Position numbers and translations under genes: made by a program
The notes under the pieces: generated by a model
The model's database searches: none
Told to the model about the DNA's origin: nothing
The model's input: the letters and a program-made list of their open reading frames with translations, nothing else
Shown here: positions 16,971 to 24,593 of the stretch, piece after piece
Position numbering within the stretch: the stretch's first letter is position 1
Layout of the letters: each line of letters opens with the position of its first letter
NCBI GenBank assembly: GCA_965116445.1
Contig: OZ220688.1
Coordinates: 1,612,001-1,676,000, forward strand
DNA length: 64,000 bases
Direction of reading: 5' to 3'
From: Multivorans sp965116445
GTDB lineage: Bacteria > Acidobacteriota > Thermoanaerobaculia > Multivoradales > Multivoraceae

Positions 16971-18587
16971 ATGAGACGCGCCGCGAAGCGGCGACCGCAG
17001 AACGACGACCGCGCTGGCGATCGATCCTTCTACCTCGGAATCGATGTCGGCACGCAGAGCTTGACCGCAATTCTGGTTGAGGCGCCGCCGCCCGACGGAG
17101 AGGCCGAGGACCGGGCACTCGAGATCGCAGGGCGCGCCAGCGTGCACTACGACTCGGAACTGCCGGCGTACGGCACCGTCAGCGGACAGCTTCCGAACGA
17201 CGATCCGGCGATCGGGCGGGTACCGCCCTGCATGTGGATCGAGGCCCTGGATCTGGCGTTGGAACGACTAGGCGGCGATCTGTGCGGGAAGGTCCGCGGC
17301 CTGTCGGTGTCCGGCCAGCAGCACGGCTCCGTCTACCTCCGGGCCGGCAGCGACCGAGTACTCCGATCCCTGACCCCGGACCGGAACCTCGCCGAGCAGA
17401 TCGAGCCTCTCCTTGCCCGCACCGAAGCGCCGATCTGGACCGATTCCTCCACGACGCGGGAATGCGAGGACATCCGGCAGGCGCTCGGCGGCGCTGCCGC
17501 GATCGCCGCGCTTACCGGCAGCGACACATTCGAGCGCTTCACCGGGCCCCAGATCCGGCGCTTCGCCCGCACCGAGCCTGACGCCTGGGCCAACACGGCT
17601 CACGTTTGCCTGGTCAGCTCCTTCGTCACCTCGGTTCTTGCCGGCCGGCTGACGCCGATCGACCACGGCGACGGTTCGGGCATGAATCTGCTCGACATCC
17701 GGCGGCGGGAATGGTCGTCCGCGGCGATGGCGGCCACCTCAACCGAACTTGAGCGCCGTCTCCTCCCGTCCCAACCGCCCTGGAAGGTCGTCGGCTCCAT
17801 TGCTCCCTGCTTCGTCTCCCGCTACGGCTTCCCGGCGGATGCGCGAGTCACCATCGGCTCCGGCGACAACCCCTGCTCCCTGGTCGGCGTCGGTGTCCGT
17901 GAACCCGGCGAGGCGGTCCTTAGCCTGGGCACGAGCGACACGTACTTCTGCCTCTTGCCCGATGTCGCCGTCGACCCGGACGCGAACGGCCACGTGTTCA
18001 TCGCGCCGAGCGGGCATCCGATGAGTCTGATCTGCTTCCGTAACGGATCCCTCGCGCGCGAGGCGGTGCGGGACCGTCACGGTCTCGACTGGCAGGGCTT
18101 CGAGGACGCGCTGCGGTCCACCCCGCCGGGCAACGACGGGATGATGATGATCCCGTGGTTCGAACCGGAGATCGTCCCGCGCGTGGCGTCGCCGCGGGTC
18201 GTTCGGCTGGGCGGCCTGGAGGACGCGCCCGAGCAGGCGGCCCGGAACTGCCGTGCCGTCGTCGAGGGGCAGTTCCTGTCCATGCGGCTCAACTCGGAAT
18301 GGATGGCGACCCGGCCCAGCCGGATTCTGGCGACCGGAGGCGGCTCCCACAATCGGGAGATGCTCCAGATCGCCGCTGACGTGATGGGCTGCCCCGTCGA
18401 GGGACACGAGGTCAGCGACGGCGCAGCCCTGGGCGCCGCTCTGCGCGCGACCGGGCGCAGGCCGTACCCGCTGCCACCGGCCGGCGGACCCGGACCTTCC
18501 GCCTCACCCCGCCCCCAGGCAGCCGCGGTCTACGACCGCTTGCTTACGCGGTACGCCGAAGCGCAGCGCAGGGCGCTAGGGCGTTAG
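16971..18587 (+). CDS. xylB: Xylulokinase (FGGY family)
   Basis: FGGY carbohydrate kinase of 538 residues. Given the adjacent xylA, it probably phosphorylates D-xylulose to xylulose 5-phosphate. The N-terminal ATPase motif YLGIDVGTQSLTAILVE, the substrate-binding GLSVSGQQHGSVYL, WTDSSTTRECEDI and DHGDGSGMNLLDI, and the C-terminal ATP-binding ILATGGGSHNREMLQIAADV are present. The start is uncertain: ATG 16971 is the only canonical start before the FGGY core and gives a basic 18-residue leader (MRRAAKRRPQ), part of which derives from the adjacent palindromic repeat. No good ribosome binding site is visible there. The C-terminus has a Pro-rich insertion before the final helix. Confidence 0.9.
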   Translation: MRRAAKRRPQNDDRAGDRSFYLGIDVGTQSLTAILVEAPPPDGEAEDRALEIAGRASVHYDSELPAYGTVSGQLPNDDPAIGRVPPCMWIEALDLALERLGGDLCGKVRGLSVSGQQHGSVYLRAGSDRVLRSLTPDRNLAEQIEPLLARTEAPIWTDSSTTRECEDIRQALGGAAAIAALTGSDTFERFTGPQIRRFARTEPDAWANTAHVCLVSSFVTSVLAGRLTPIDHGDGSGMNLLDIRRREWSSAAMAATSTELERRLLPSQPPWKVVGSIAPCFVSRYGFPADARVTIGSGDNPCSLVGVGVREPGEAVLSLGTSDTYFCLLPDVAVDPDANGHVFIAPSGHPMSLICFRNGSLAREAVRDRHGLDWQGFEDALRSTPPGNDGMMMIPWFEPEIVPRVASPRVVRLGGLEDAPEQAARNCRAVVEGQFLSMRLNSEWMATRPSRILATGGGSHNREMLQIAADVMGCPVEGHEVSDGAALGAALRATGRRPYPLPPAGGPGPSASPRPQAAAVYDRLLTRYAEAQRRALGR

Positions 18588-18612
18588 TAGGGCAAAGACT
18601 GGGTGCGCAAAT

Positions 18613-18700
18613 CACTGGGTGCGCCGGCCTTCTGGCCGGCTTTCAGTCGGAAAGCCGGCGCTGCGCGCCGAATGCCGGCCAGAAGGCCGGCGCACCCAGT
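18613..18700. repeat. Palindromic interspersed repeat, inverted pair (copies C1 and C2)
   Basis: Two copies face each other. C1 (18613-18640) starts CACTGGGTGCGCCGGCC; C2 (about 18651-18700) ends GGCCGGCGCACCCAGT. A third fragment, ACTGGGTGCGC, precedes them at 18599. The arrangement resembles mosaic REP-type elements and ends exactly where the transposon's target duplication begins. Confidence 0.75.
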
Positions 18701-18708
18701 TACTCTTA
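18701..18708. repeat. Target site duplication, left copy
   Basis: TACTCTTA, identical to the eight bases at 21237-21244 that flank the other end of the element. Eight-base duplications are the norm for the IS1595 family. Confidence 0.9.
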
Positions 18709-18740
18709 GGGGATTATATCCGTAGGTTGACTGCGCCCGG

Positions 18741-18887
18741 TCACGCCTCGCCCTTCTTCGTGGTCTTGACCGGCTTCGCTCGGCCCTTCATCAGCAGGAA
18801 CCGCGCTACTTGCTTCGGGGTAGCGCCGTTGTAGTCGGCCTTGCGGCCTGGCTTGCGTTCTGGCTTCTTGGTCACTGATCGAGCCAT
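18741..18887 (-). CDS. Small basic protein inside the transposon
   Basis: A 48-residue ORF beginning MARSVTKKPERKPGRKADYN and ending KPVKTTKKGEA, with many Lys and Arg residues. ATG 18887 lies inside the end of the methyltransferase-HNH gene (16-base overlap), with GGAG at the right distance upstream, so translation could be coupled. I recognise no family. Its charge suggests nucleic-acid or partner binding, which is inference. It ends only ten bases inside the left inverted repeat. Confidence 0.5.
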   Translation of the reverse strand: MARSVTKKPERKPGRKADYNGATPKQVARFLLMKGRAKPVKTTKKGEA

Positions 18888-20071
18888 TGCACTCCTGAAC
18901 CCTTCTTGCCCATGCGTTGCGCCACAAACTCCGCTTGAGACCTTGTGCCCTTGCTCCGGTTACAAGCGCCACACAACAGCCACAGGTTCTCTATGTGGTC
19001 GGTTCCGCCCTTTGATTGGGCGACGATGTGGTCGATCTCCAAGTTCCGCTTCTCGAAGTGAACTCCGCATCCGCCACAGTAGCCGCCAGACTCGCCGTAG
19101 AGCGTCTCTTTATGGACCGTGTAGCGCGGCAGTCTGCCGAGGTCGGTGCGGTGCGGCAACTCCGTCAAGTGAATGACATCCGGCCTTCGCGCTTGAACTC
19201 CGCCGTACTCGTAGACCGCCCGGTCCAGCCTGTCTACAACAAGTTCTGCGGCCTTGTGACTGATGTCGATGCCGACCCACTGGCGACCTAGCTGCTCTGC
19301 GGCTACACACGTCGTAGCGCAACCGCAGAACGGATCGAACACGACATCGCCTTCGTTTGACGAGGAACGGATGACCCTGCGGAGCAACTTCTCCGGTTTC
19401 TGCGTTGGATAGCCCGTCCTCTCCTTCGCCTGCGAGTTGATGTACGGGATGTTCCACACATCGCGCATGGTCACGAAGTTGTAGACCCCCCGGTCGTCCT
19501 CGAAGAACTCCGCTTCGCCGGCCCCGTAGTTGGTTCGCCCTGGCTTTCGGCCCTTCGCCTTCGTGTACGCCTTCTCCTTCTGAGTGTTGAAGGTTCTGGT
19601 CCGTTCATCGCCGTAACAAAGCAGAATGTCGTGTTTGCGAGCGAACCGCTTGGGGCTAGCGCCGCCAGTTCGGTATGCCCACACGATTTCGTTCTGGCAA
19701 CGCTTCATGCCGAACACGGAATCCATCATCATCTTGAGGTAGTGGCTCGCGGTCGGGTCACAGTGCAGGTAGACCGAGCCGGTCGGCTTGAGGATGCGGC
19801 GCATCTCCTGTAGGCGTTGCGCCATCATGCCCAAGTACGCTGCCATCCCCTTGCTGTGGGCATTCACGGCAGCGTTGACCACCGAGTACAGCGCCGGTTC
19901 GCGTTCCCTTGTCAGGCCAAGCCATACGCGGTCTACATCGTCGAACGTCCATGTGTCCTTGAACTCGGCACCGGCAGCGGGAGAACCTATCGGTGCGGCG
20001 TAGTGCCTCTTGGAGTTGAACGGGGGATCGAGGTAGATCAGGTCCACGCTCGCGGAGTTCATGCCGCGCAT
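18872..20071 (-). CDS. DNA methyltransferase (beta-class N4/N6) fused to HNH nuclease domain
   Basis: A protein of about 400 residues. The N-terminal methylase has the beta-class order: catalytic motif IV first (LIYLDPPFNS), then the target region with TGYPTQKPEKLLRRVI, then the SAM-binding motif I (VVFDPFCGCATTCVAAEQLGRQWVGIDIS). The C-terminal part, from about residue 320, is an HNH nuclease with paired zinc cysteines: YCGGCG, LEIDHIVAQSKGG and ENLWLLCGACNRSKG. One polypeptide thus carries both modification and cleavage domains. ATG 20071 is the first canonical start, yet homologous-looking sequence (EPNWKNRTLWTGRDNLEV) continues upstream in frame as far as the transposase stop. It is the passenger of the IS1595-type element. 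Confidence 0.88.
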   Translation of the reverse strand: MRGMNSASVDLIYLDPPFNSKRHYAAPIGSPAAGAEFKDTWTFDDVDRVWLGLTREREPALYSVVNAAVNAHSKGMAAYLGMMAQRLQEMRRILKPTGSVYLHCDPTASHYLKMMMDSVFGMKRCQNEIVWAYRTGGASPKRFARKHDILLCYGDERTRTFNTQKEKAYTKAKGRKPGRTNYGAGEAEFFEDDRGVYNFVTMRDVWNIPYINSQAKERTGYPTQKPEKLLRRVIRSSSNEGDVVFDPFCGCATTCVAAEQLGRQWVGIDISHKAAELVVDRLDRAVYEYGGVQARRPDVIHLTELPHRTDLGRLPRYTVHKETLYGESGGYCGGCGVHFEKRNLEIDHIVAQSKGGTDHIENLWLLCGACNRSKGTRSQAEFVAQRMGKKGSGVQWLDQ

Positions 20072-20164
20072 GACCTCTAGGTTGTCGCGCCCGGTCCATA
20101 GCGTCCGGTTCTTCCAGTTCGGCTCCGAAGTTGCAGGGACAATTCCGGCCCGGTCGCCCGGTCG

Positions 20165-21159
20165 TCACGCCGTCACTTCCCGTGCGCCGGACGGCAGGCC
20201 GTTGTCGGCGATCAGGTCACGGTACTGGAGCCGCTTGCCCGCCAGCCCCTCGGTGACGGACGCCATTTGCGCCAGCGTGTCGAGGTCGCGGAAGTTGTGC
20301 CGCCCCGCGAACTGGTTGACGTAGCGCTGTAGATGCTTCGGGCTGAGCTTGTGGTACACGCCCTTGTGAGCGCGCTTGAGCATCGACCACAGGGACTCAA
20401 TGCCGTTCGTGTGGACCTTGCCCGCAACGTACTCACCGACCGAGTGCTTGACGGTACCGCGTTCGTAGTCGCCGCGTAGACCACCGTAGGCCCCGGTGTC
20501 GTCGGTGTAGACCGTTGCGCCGGCTTCGACGTGCTCACGGACGAACGCCTGTAGGGTCTCGCCATCGGTGGAGCGAACCACCTTCGCCGCGACCTTCTTC
20601 GTTACGCGATCCTTCACGCCGACCACCGCAGTCTTGCCCACGGTCCCGCGCCCTTCGAGGGTCTTCCGCTTCTTCGCGTGCATGTTCTTCCGCAGACCGC
20701 CGAAGTACGCCTCGTCGGCTTCGACCGGCCCCTCGAACTTCACGGTCGGTCCCGAGTCGCTGAACTCGCGGATGCGCTGCAACATGAACCATGCGGTCTT
20801 CTGAGTGACGCCCAGGTCGCGGTGGATCTTCATGCTCGACACGCCCTTGAGGCTGGTGGTGTCGAGATAGATCGCGTACAGCCACTTGAGCAGCGGCAGC
20901 TTCGACCGCGCCATGACGGTGCCGGTCTTGACCGAGAAGTACCGCTTGCAGTCGCGGCCCGATACGGCATCTTCGCGTGGCTGCATTCGTGGTTGTTGTT
21001 GGTGCCGCAGTTCGGGCAGAACCGCTCGCCGTCCGGCCAGACGATCGCCTCGAACCAGTCTCTCGCCGCCGCTTCGTCGGGAAACATCCGCTGCAAGTCG
21101 AACAGCGTAATGCCGCGCCGGTGCGCCTTGCCGGGTGCCTTCAATTCGGTGTCGTTCAT
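20165..21159 (-). pseudogene. IS1595-family transposase (ISXO2-like), -1 frameshift near 20963
   Basis: DDE transposase of the element. The N-terminal part (ATG 21159, preceded by GGAGGGAG) has the family zinc ribbon WPDGERFCPNCGTNNNHECSHAKMPYR. The frame then moves by one base into DCKRYFSVKTGTVMARSKLPLLKW and continues to 20165. Catalytic segments VEADEAYFGG, VYTDDTGAYGG and NGIESLWSMLKRAHKG are intact in the second frame. One missing base between MPYR and RDCKRYFS explains the break, as the family normally reads YRCxDCxxYFS. There is no strong slippery heptamer, so loss of function is more likely than programmed shifting. The intact ends show that the element moved while the gene worked or was helped in trans. 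Confidence 0.88.
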
Positions 21160-21213
21160 CGCTTCTCCCTCCGTCAACCGTGAGGTATACCCTACCTGAC
21201 CGAGAGCTGGCTT

Positions 21214-21236
21214 GTCAACCTACGGATATAATCCCC
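21214..21236. repeat. Right terminal inverted repeat of the transposon
   Basis: This 23-base end is the exact reverse complement of 18709-18731. Its outer end reads ATAATCCCC, and beyond it lies the duplicated TACTCTTA at 21237-21244. Confidence 0.93.
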
Positions 21237-21244
21237 TACTCTTA

Positions 21245-22195
21245 CTAAGGCAGTGCCCCGTAGAGTTCCCTGACCTTCGCCCGCACGCGGTCGCCGTTGT
21301 CCGGACCCAGGCGCAACAGGAGCTTCTGGGCCGGGCTCAATCCTTCGAGCCCGGGATCGACGTACTCGAAGCTGACCACGCGCAACCGGAGTTCCGGCAC
21401 AGCGTCGGGGATGGGCGTCGCCAGCAGCCTGGTCACGGCGAGTTCGAGCGTGTCGCCGAACTCGTTGGGGTATCCGAGTTCGTCGTGCGCCTGCTCGAAC
21501 AAGGGCTCCAGGCGCTGATAGGCACCGGCGGCCCCGGACACATCGATCGAGTCGAAGACTTCGACCGCCAGGTCGTAGCGGCGGAAGCTCGTCTCGGCCG
21601 GGTAGAAGCGCTGTCCCCGCCGCACCACGCTGAAGCCCTCCTCGGGGCGTAGCGGCTCCAGGCTGGACTGGGGCGGCTCGTCGTAGGCAACGGCCCCGAC
21701 CGCGCGCACGAAGCTAATCGCCAGTTCCTCGGGAACCAGCCACGCCAGCCACTCAGCGTGCTGTGACAGGCCGCCCACGACGTCCCGAACCAGGGAATCG
21801 CTCCCGGACAGGGCCGGGGGCGCCGGCGGTTCCGCGGCGGGAGCCTCGGCCGCAGGCGGCGCCGCGGCCGGTTCGGGGGCAGTGGCTGCCTCAGCGGCCG
21901 CAGCAGCGACGTAGGGACCGACCGCATCCGCGGACCGGCTGGCGAACCACCACCAGATCACCGCACCGCCGCCGAGCAGAATCAGGCCCGCGATGACGAT
22001 GACGGCTACCGTCCCGGAACGCTCCGGCGGCCCTTCGGGCGAGTCGCCCGAGTCCCCGTCTCGTTCGGGTCTCTCGGAAGCCAGCTCCCGGCTCAGGTTC
22101 AACGGGAGATCGAAGACCGGATCGCTGCGATCGGACTCGTTGCCGGACGAACCGGGATCATCGGACGGGGTCGCCCCTGAGCCTTTCTCATCCAT
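21245..22195 (-). CDS. DUF3014 domain membrane-anchored protein
   Basis: A 316-residue protein with a charged cytoplasmic N-terminus, one membrane segment (GTVAVIVIAGLILLGGGAVIWWWF, about residues 61-84), an Ala/Pro-rich linker and a periplasmic C-terminal DUF3014 domain (SDSLVRDVVGGLSQHAEWLAWLVPEELAISFVRAVG ... SFRRYDLAVEVFDSID ... AQKLLLRLGPDNGDRVRAKVRELYGAL). Its function is unknown. It is the last gene of a moxR, VWA, DUF3014 run. The TAG stop is immediately next to the transposon's target duplication, so transcripts of this operon would run straight into the transposon genes. Confidence 0.85.
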   Translation of the reverse strand: MDEKGSGATPSDDPGSSGNESDRSDPVFDLPLNLSRELASERPERDGDSGDSPEGPPERSGTVAVIVIAGLILLGGGAVIWWWFASRSADAVGPYVAAAAAEAATAPEPAAAPPAAEAPAAEPPAPPALSGSDSLVRDVVGGLSQHAEWLAWLVPEELAISFVRAVGAVAYDEPPQSSLEPLRPEEGFSVVRRGQRFYPAETSFRRYDLAVEVFDSIDVSGAAGAYQRLEPLFEQAHDELGYPNEFGDTLELAVTRLLATPIPDAVPELRLRVVSFEYVDPGLEGLSPAQKLLLRLGPDNGDRVRAKVRELYGALP

Positions 22196-22206
22196 CTGAA
22201 CAGTCT

Positions 22207-22259
22207 AGGAGCTTGCGCCACCCGAACGCAACGACGTGAGTTCCGGGGCGCAAGCTCCT
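22207..22259. other. Long-stem inverted repeat
   Basis: A perfect 13-bp stem, AGGAGCTTGCGCC with its complement at 22247-22259, around a 27-base loop in the gap between the VWA and DUF3014 genes. No U-tract follows on either strand. Confidence 0.5.
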
Positions 22260-22278
22260 GGTGAGGTGGGGGCTGGGG

Positions 22279-22306
22279 CCAAACTCCGAGTCTGCGAGGA
22301 GTTTGG
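22279..22306. other. Second hairpin in the same gap
   Basis: A perfect 9-bp stem, CCAAACTCC with GGAGTTTGG, and a 10-base loop. Together with the preceding hairpin it may attenuate or protect the mRNA between two operon genes. Confidence 0.45.
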
Positions 22307-22379
22307 CGGCGCCAACCCCGACCGCCCGCCGACCATTCCGGGGCCCTGGCCATAGGGCGGGCCCGCTCGCTCCGTCCGA

Positions 22380-23573
22380 TCAGGCCGCCAGCGCGCGGTT
22401 CGGCCGGATGCCCCGCAGAACGTCGATGCCCTCGGTCAACCCGTCGATCGTCAACTCGAACATCGGGTAGACCTGCCGGATCAGGTGGATGGTCGGAGCG
22501 TTCCAGATCCGCTGCGGCTCCGGATTGAGCCAGATCGAGTTCGGACAACGGTCGCGGAACTTGCGCAGCCAGTCCAGGCCGGTGACCTGGTTGCTGTGGT
22601 AGTAGTCGATCGCGCCGCCCGTGTGGGTCAGTTCGTAGGGGCTCATCCATGCGTCGCCGACGAGGCACACGGACCAGGTGTGATCCAGGCGCTTCAGGAT
22701 CTCGGACGTGGGTTCGCCCTTCCAGCGGCTGATGTCCGTGTACAGGTTCTCGTACACGCAGTTGTGGAAGAACTTGAACTCGAACTTCTTGAAGTGGTTC
22801 GCCTTGTGCGCTGCGGAGAACAGCCGCTCGCAGAGGAGGGTGTGGGGATCCATCGAGCCGCCCACATCGATCAGCAGCAACAGCTTGATCCGGTTTCGCT
22901 TCGGCGGACGGAACACGAGGTCGATCTCGCCGGCGTTGCGGGCGCTGCTGTCGATCGTCTCGTCGATGTCCAGTTCCTCGGGGCCTTCGTCCTTGTCCAG
23001 CTTGCGCAGGCGGCGCAGCGCCAGCCCGATCTGTCGCGTGTCGAGGATCCGGTCCGACCGCAGATTGCGGAAGCGGCGGTCCGTCGCTACCTGGACCGCG
23101 GAGCGGCCGCCGCCCGAGCCACCGATGCGAACCCCGGTCGGATGCTCACCGCCATGGCCAAACGGAGACATGCCACCGGTCCCGATCCAGCGGTTGCCGC
23201 CGTCGTGCCGCTCCTTCTGCTCATCCAGCAGGTCCTTGAAGCGCTCACGCAACTCGTCGAGGTCGAGCGCCTCCAGCTTGGAACGCTCCTCGTCGGTCAA
23301 CTCCCGCGGCAACTTTGGATTTGACAGCCACTCCAGCAGCTCGTCGCTGATGTCGAAGTGATTCTCGACCCCCATGAAGAAGGAGGCGAAGGCGCGGTCG
23401 TAGTTGTCGAAGTCAGCTTCCCGCTTGACCATCAGGCAGCGGGCCAGGTTGTAGAAAACGTGAAGATCCGCGCGGCTGTAGCCGATCGCCAGCGCCCGCA
23501 TGAGGGCCAGCCACTCCGTGATCGTCACCTTCAGACCGTAGCCCCTGAGGTGGTAGAAGAAATCAACGAACAT
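22380..23573 (-). CDS. VWA domain (CoxE-like) protein
   Basis: A 397-residue CoxE/VWA protein. The N-terminal half is helical (FFYHLRGYGLKVTITEWLALMRAL ... DFDNYDRAFASFFMG) with a Gly-rich linker. The C-terminal von Willebrand A domain has a near-canonical MIDAS, LLLIDVGGSMDPH, in which Gly replaces the usual first Ser (DxSxS reads DVGGS). Such proteins act with MoxR ATPases as metal-insertion or complex-remodelling chaperone pairs, and the moxR gene lies 53 bases upstream. The client here is not identifiable. The length and architecture are normal for the family. Confidence 0.87.
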   Translation of the reverse strand: MFVDFFYHLRGYGLKVTITEWLALMRALAIGYSRADLHVFYNLARCLMVKREADFDNYDRAFASFFMGVENHFDISDELLEWLSNPKLPRELTDEERSKLEALDLDELRERFKDLLDEQKERHDGGNRWIGTGGMSPFGHGGEHPTGVRIGGSGGGRSAVQVATDRRFRNLRSDRILDTRQIGLALRRLRKLDKDEGPEELDIDETIDSSARNAGEIDLVFRPPKRNRIKLLLLIDVGGSMDPHTLLCERLFSAAHKANHFKKFEFKFFHNCVYENLYTDISRWKGEPTSEILKRLDHTWSVCLVGDAWMSPYELTHTGGAIDYYHSNQVTGLDWLRKFRDRCPNSIWLNPEPQRIWNAPTIHLIRQVYPMFELTIDGLTEGIDVLRGIRPNRALAA

Positions 23574-23626
23574 GGCTTGGATTGCCTTCGAGTGGGATCG
23601 GGCCTTGCCGGGCCTTCAGCGCGCGC

Positions 23627-24457
23627 TCAGTTGACCCGACCGCGACGGTGCGCAGCCATCACGGCTTCCAGGTCGTTCTCGCGCTTCATCAGGACACCCA
23701 GGAAGGGTAGCTCACTCTCGATCACCTCGGTGCTTACACCCCCACGGCGCAGCGCGGCGATCCAGTCGATCAGCTCGCTGGTCGACGGCTTCTTGCGAAT
23801 CTCGGGCAGGTCGCGCAGCCAGTAGAACCGCAGCAGGACCTGCTGCAGCAGCTCCGCCTCGACATCCGGATGGTGGACGCGGATGATGTCCTCCATCTCT
23901 GCCTTGTCGGGGAACGCGATGTAGTGGAACACGCAGCGGCGCAGGAAGGCGTCCGGCAGTTCCTTCTCGTTGTTCGAGGTGATGATCACGATCGGCCGGA
24001 ACTGGGCGCTGTGTTGCTTGCCCGTCTCGTGGACGAAGAAGCTCATCCGGTCCAGCTCATGGAGCAGGTCGTTCGGGAACTCCATGTCCGCCTTGTCGAT
24101 CTCATCGATCAGCAGCACAACGCGCTGATCGGTGAGGAAGGACTGCCCGAGCGGGCCGTACTTGATGTACTGGGAGATGTCCGTGATGTCCTTGTCGCCG
24201 AAGCGGGCATCGTTGAGCCGCTGCACCGTGTCGTAGACGTAGAGCCCCTCCTGGGCCTTGCTCGTCGACTTGATGTTCCAGGTCAGAAGCTCCATGACCA
24301 GGTTCTCGGCGACCGCCTCGGCGAGCACCGTCTTGCCGGTACCCGGTTCGCCACGCACCAGGAGCGGCTTCTCGAGCGCCGCGGCGACGTTCACCGAGTC
24401 CCGGAGTTCGGGTGCGGCGAGGTAGGAATCCGTGCCTGTAAAGCTATGAAAAGACAT
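23627..24457 (-). CDS. MoxR-family AAA+ ATPase
   Basis: AAA+ ATPase of 276 residues acting as a chaperone with the downstream VWA protein. Walker A is GEPGTGKT, Walker B LLIDEID, sensor 1 VIITSNNEKELP, and the arginine finger region DAFLRRCVFHYIAFP. ATG 24457 is selected because GGAGGAT lies upstream and the protein then begins MSFHSFTGTDSYLAAPELRDSVNVA, as in relatives. The longer open frame to 24958 is antisense to the sirtuin gene. It heads the minus-strand operon and is divergent from the sirtuin, with a 14-bp palindrome between them. Confidence 0.92.
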   Translation of the reverse strand: MSFHSFTGTDSYLAAPELRDSVNVAAALEKPLLVRGEPGTGKTVLAEAVAENLVMELLTWNIKSTSKAQEGLYVYDTVQRLNDARFGDKDITDISQYIKYGPLGQSFLTDQRVVLLIDEIDKADMEFPNDLLHELDRMSFFVHETGKQHSAQFRPIVIITSNNEKELPDAFLRRCVFHYIAFPDKAEMEDIIRVHHPDVEAELLQQVLLRFYWLRDLPEIRKKPSTSELIDWIAALRRGGVSTEVIESELPFLGVLMKRENDLEAVMAAHRRGRVN

Positions 24458-24528
24458 TCTGGCTCTCTCTATCCTCCGGCGTTGCCGGGTCCATCCAACT
24501 GGTTTGCGGGCGGGCGCCATTGTAACAG

Positions 24529-24542
24529 ACCGACCGGTCGGT
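24529..24542. promoter_or_regulatory. Perfect 14-bp palindrome between divergent moxR and sirtuin genes
   Basis: ACCGACCGGTCGGT is its own complement and lies in the 136-base divergent intergenic region. Its form resembles operators bound by TetR-family repressors. No such regulator gene is in the window. Confidence 0.5.
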
Positions 24543-24593
24543 AGAGAACAAGCCGTAGACTCGGTCCCACCGTCCAATATGCCGGAGGTCGCC

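Larger units (their letters stand above)
18709..21236 (-). mobile_element. IS1595-type transposon with methyltransferase-HNH passenger
   Basis: The element is 2528 bp long. Its ends are perfect 23-bp inverted repeats: 18709-18731 (GGGGATTATATCCGTAGG onward) and 21214-21236 (its exact complement). An identical 8-bp duplication, TACTCTTA, flanks both sides. It contains an ISXO2/IS1595-type transposase (frameshifted), a DNA methyltransferase-HNH fusion and a 48-codon basic ORF, all on the minus strand. IS1595-family members with passenger genes are known. It sits between the repeat pair downstream of xylB and the stop codon of the DUF3014 gene, inserting one target duplication without disrupting either. 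The intact ends and duplication suggest recent insertion. Confidence 0.93.

Noticed and set aside
18706..18972. 88-residue minus-strand frame at the left end of the transposon
   Set aside because: It is out of frame with the methylase-HNH gene and reads through the inverted repeat. The 48-codon ORF in another frame has the better start signal and composition.
21245..22195. DUF3014 gene truncated by the transposon
   Set aside because: The stop codon is intact immediately beyond the target duplication, so the insertion is just downstream of the gene.
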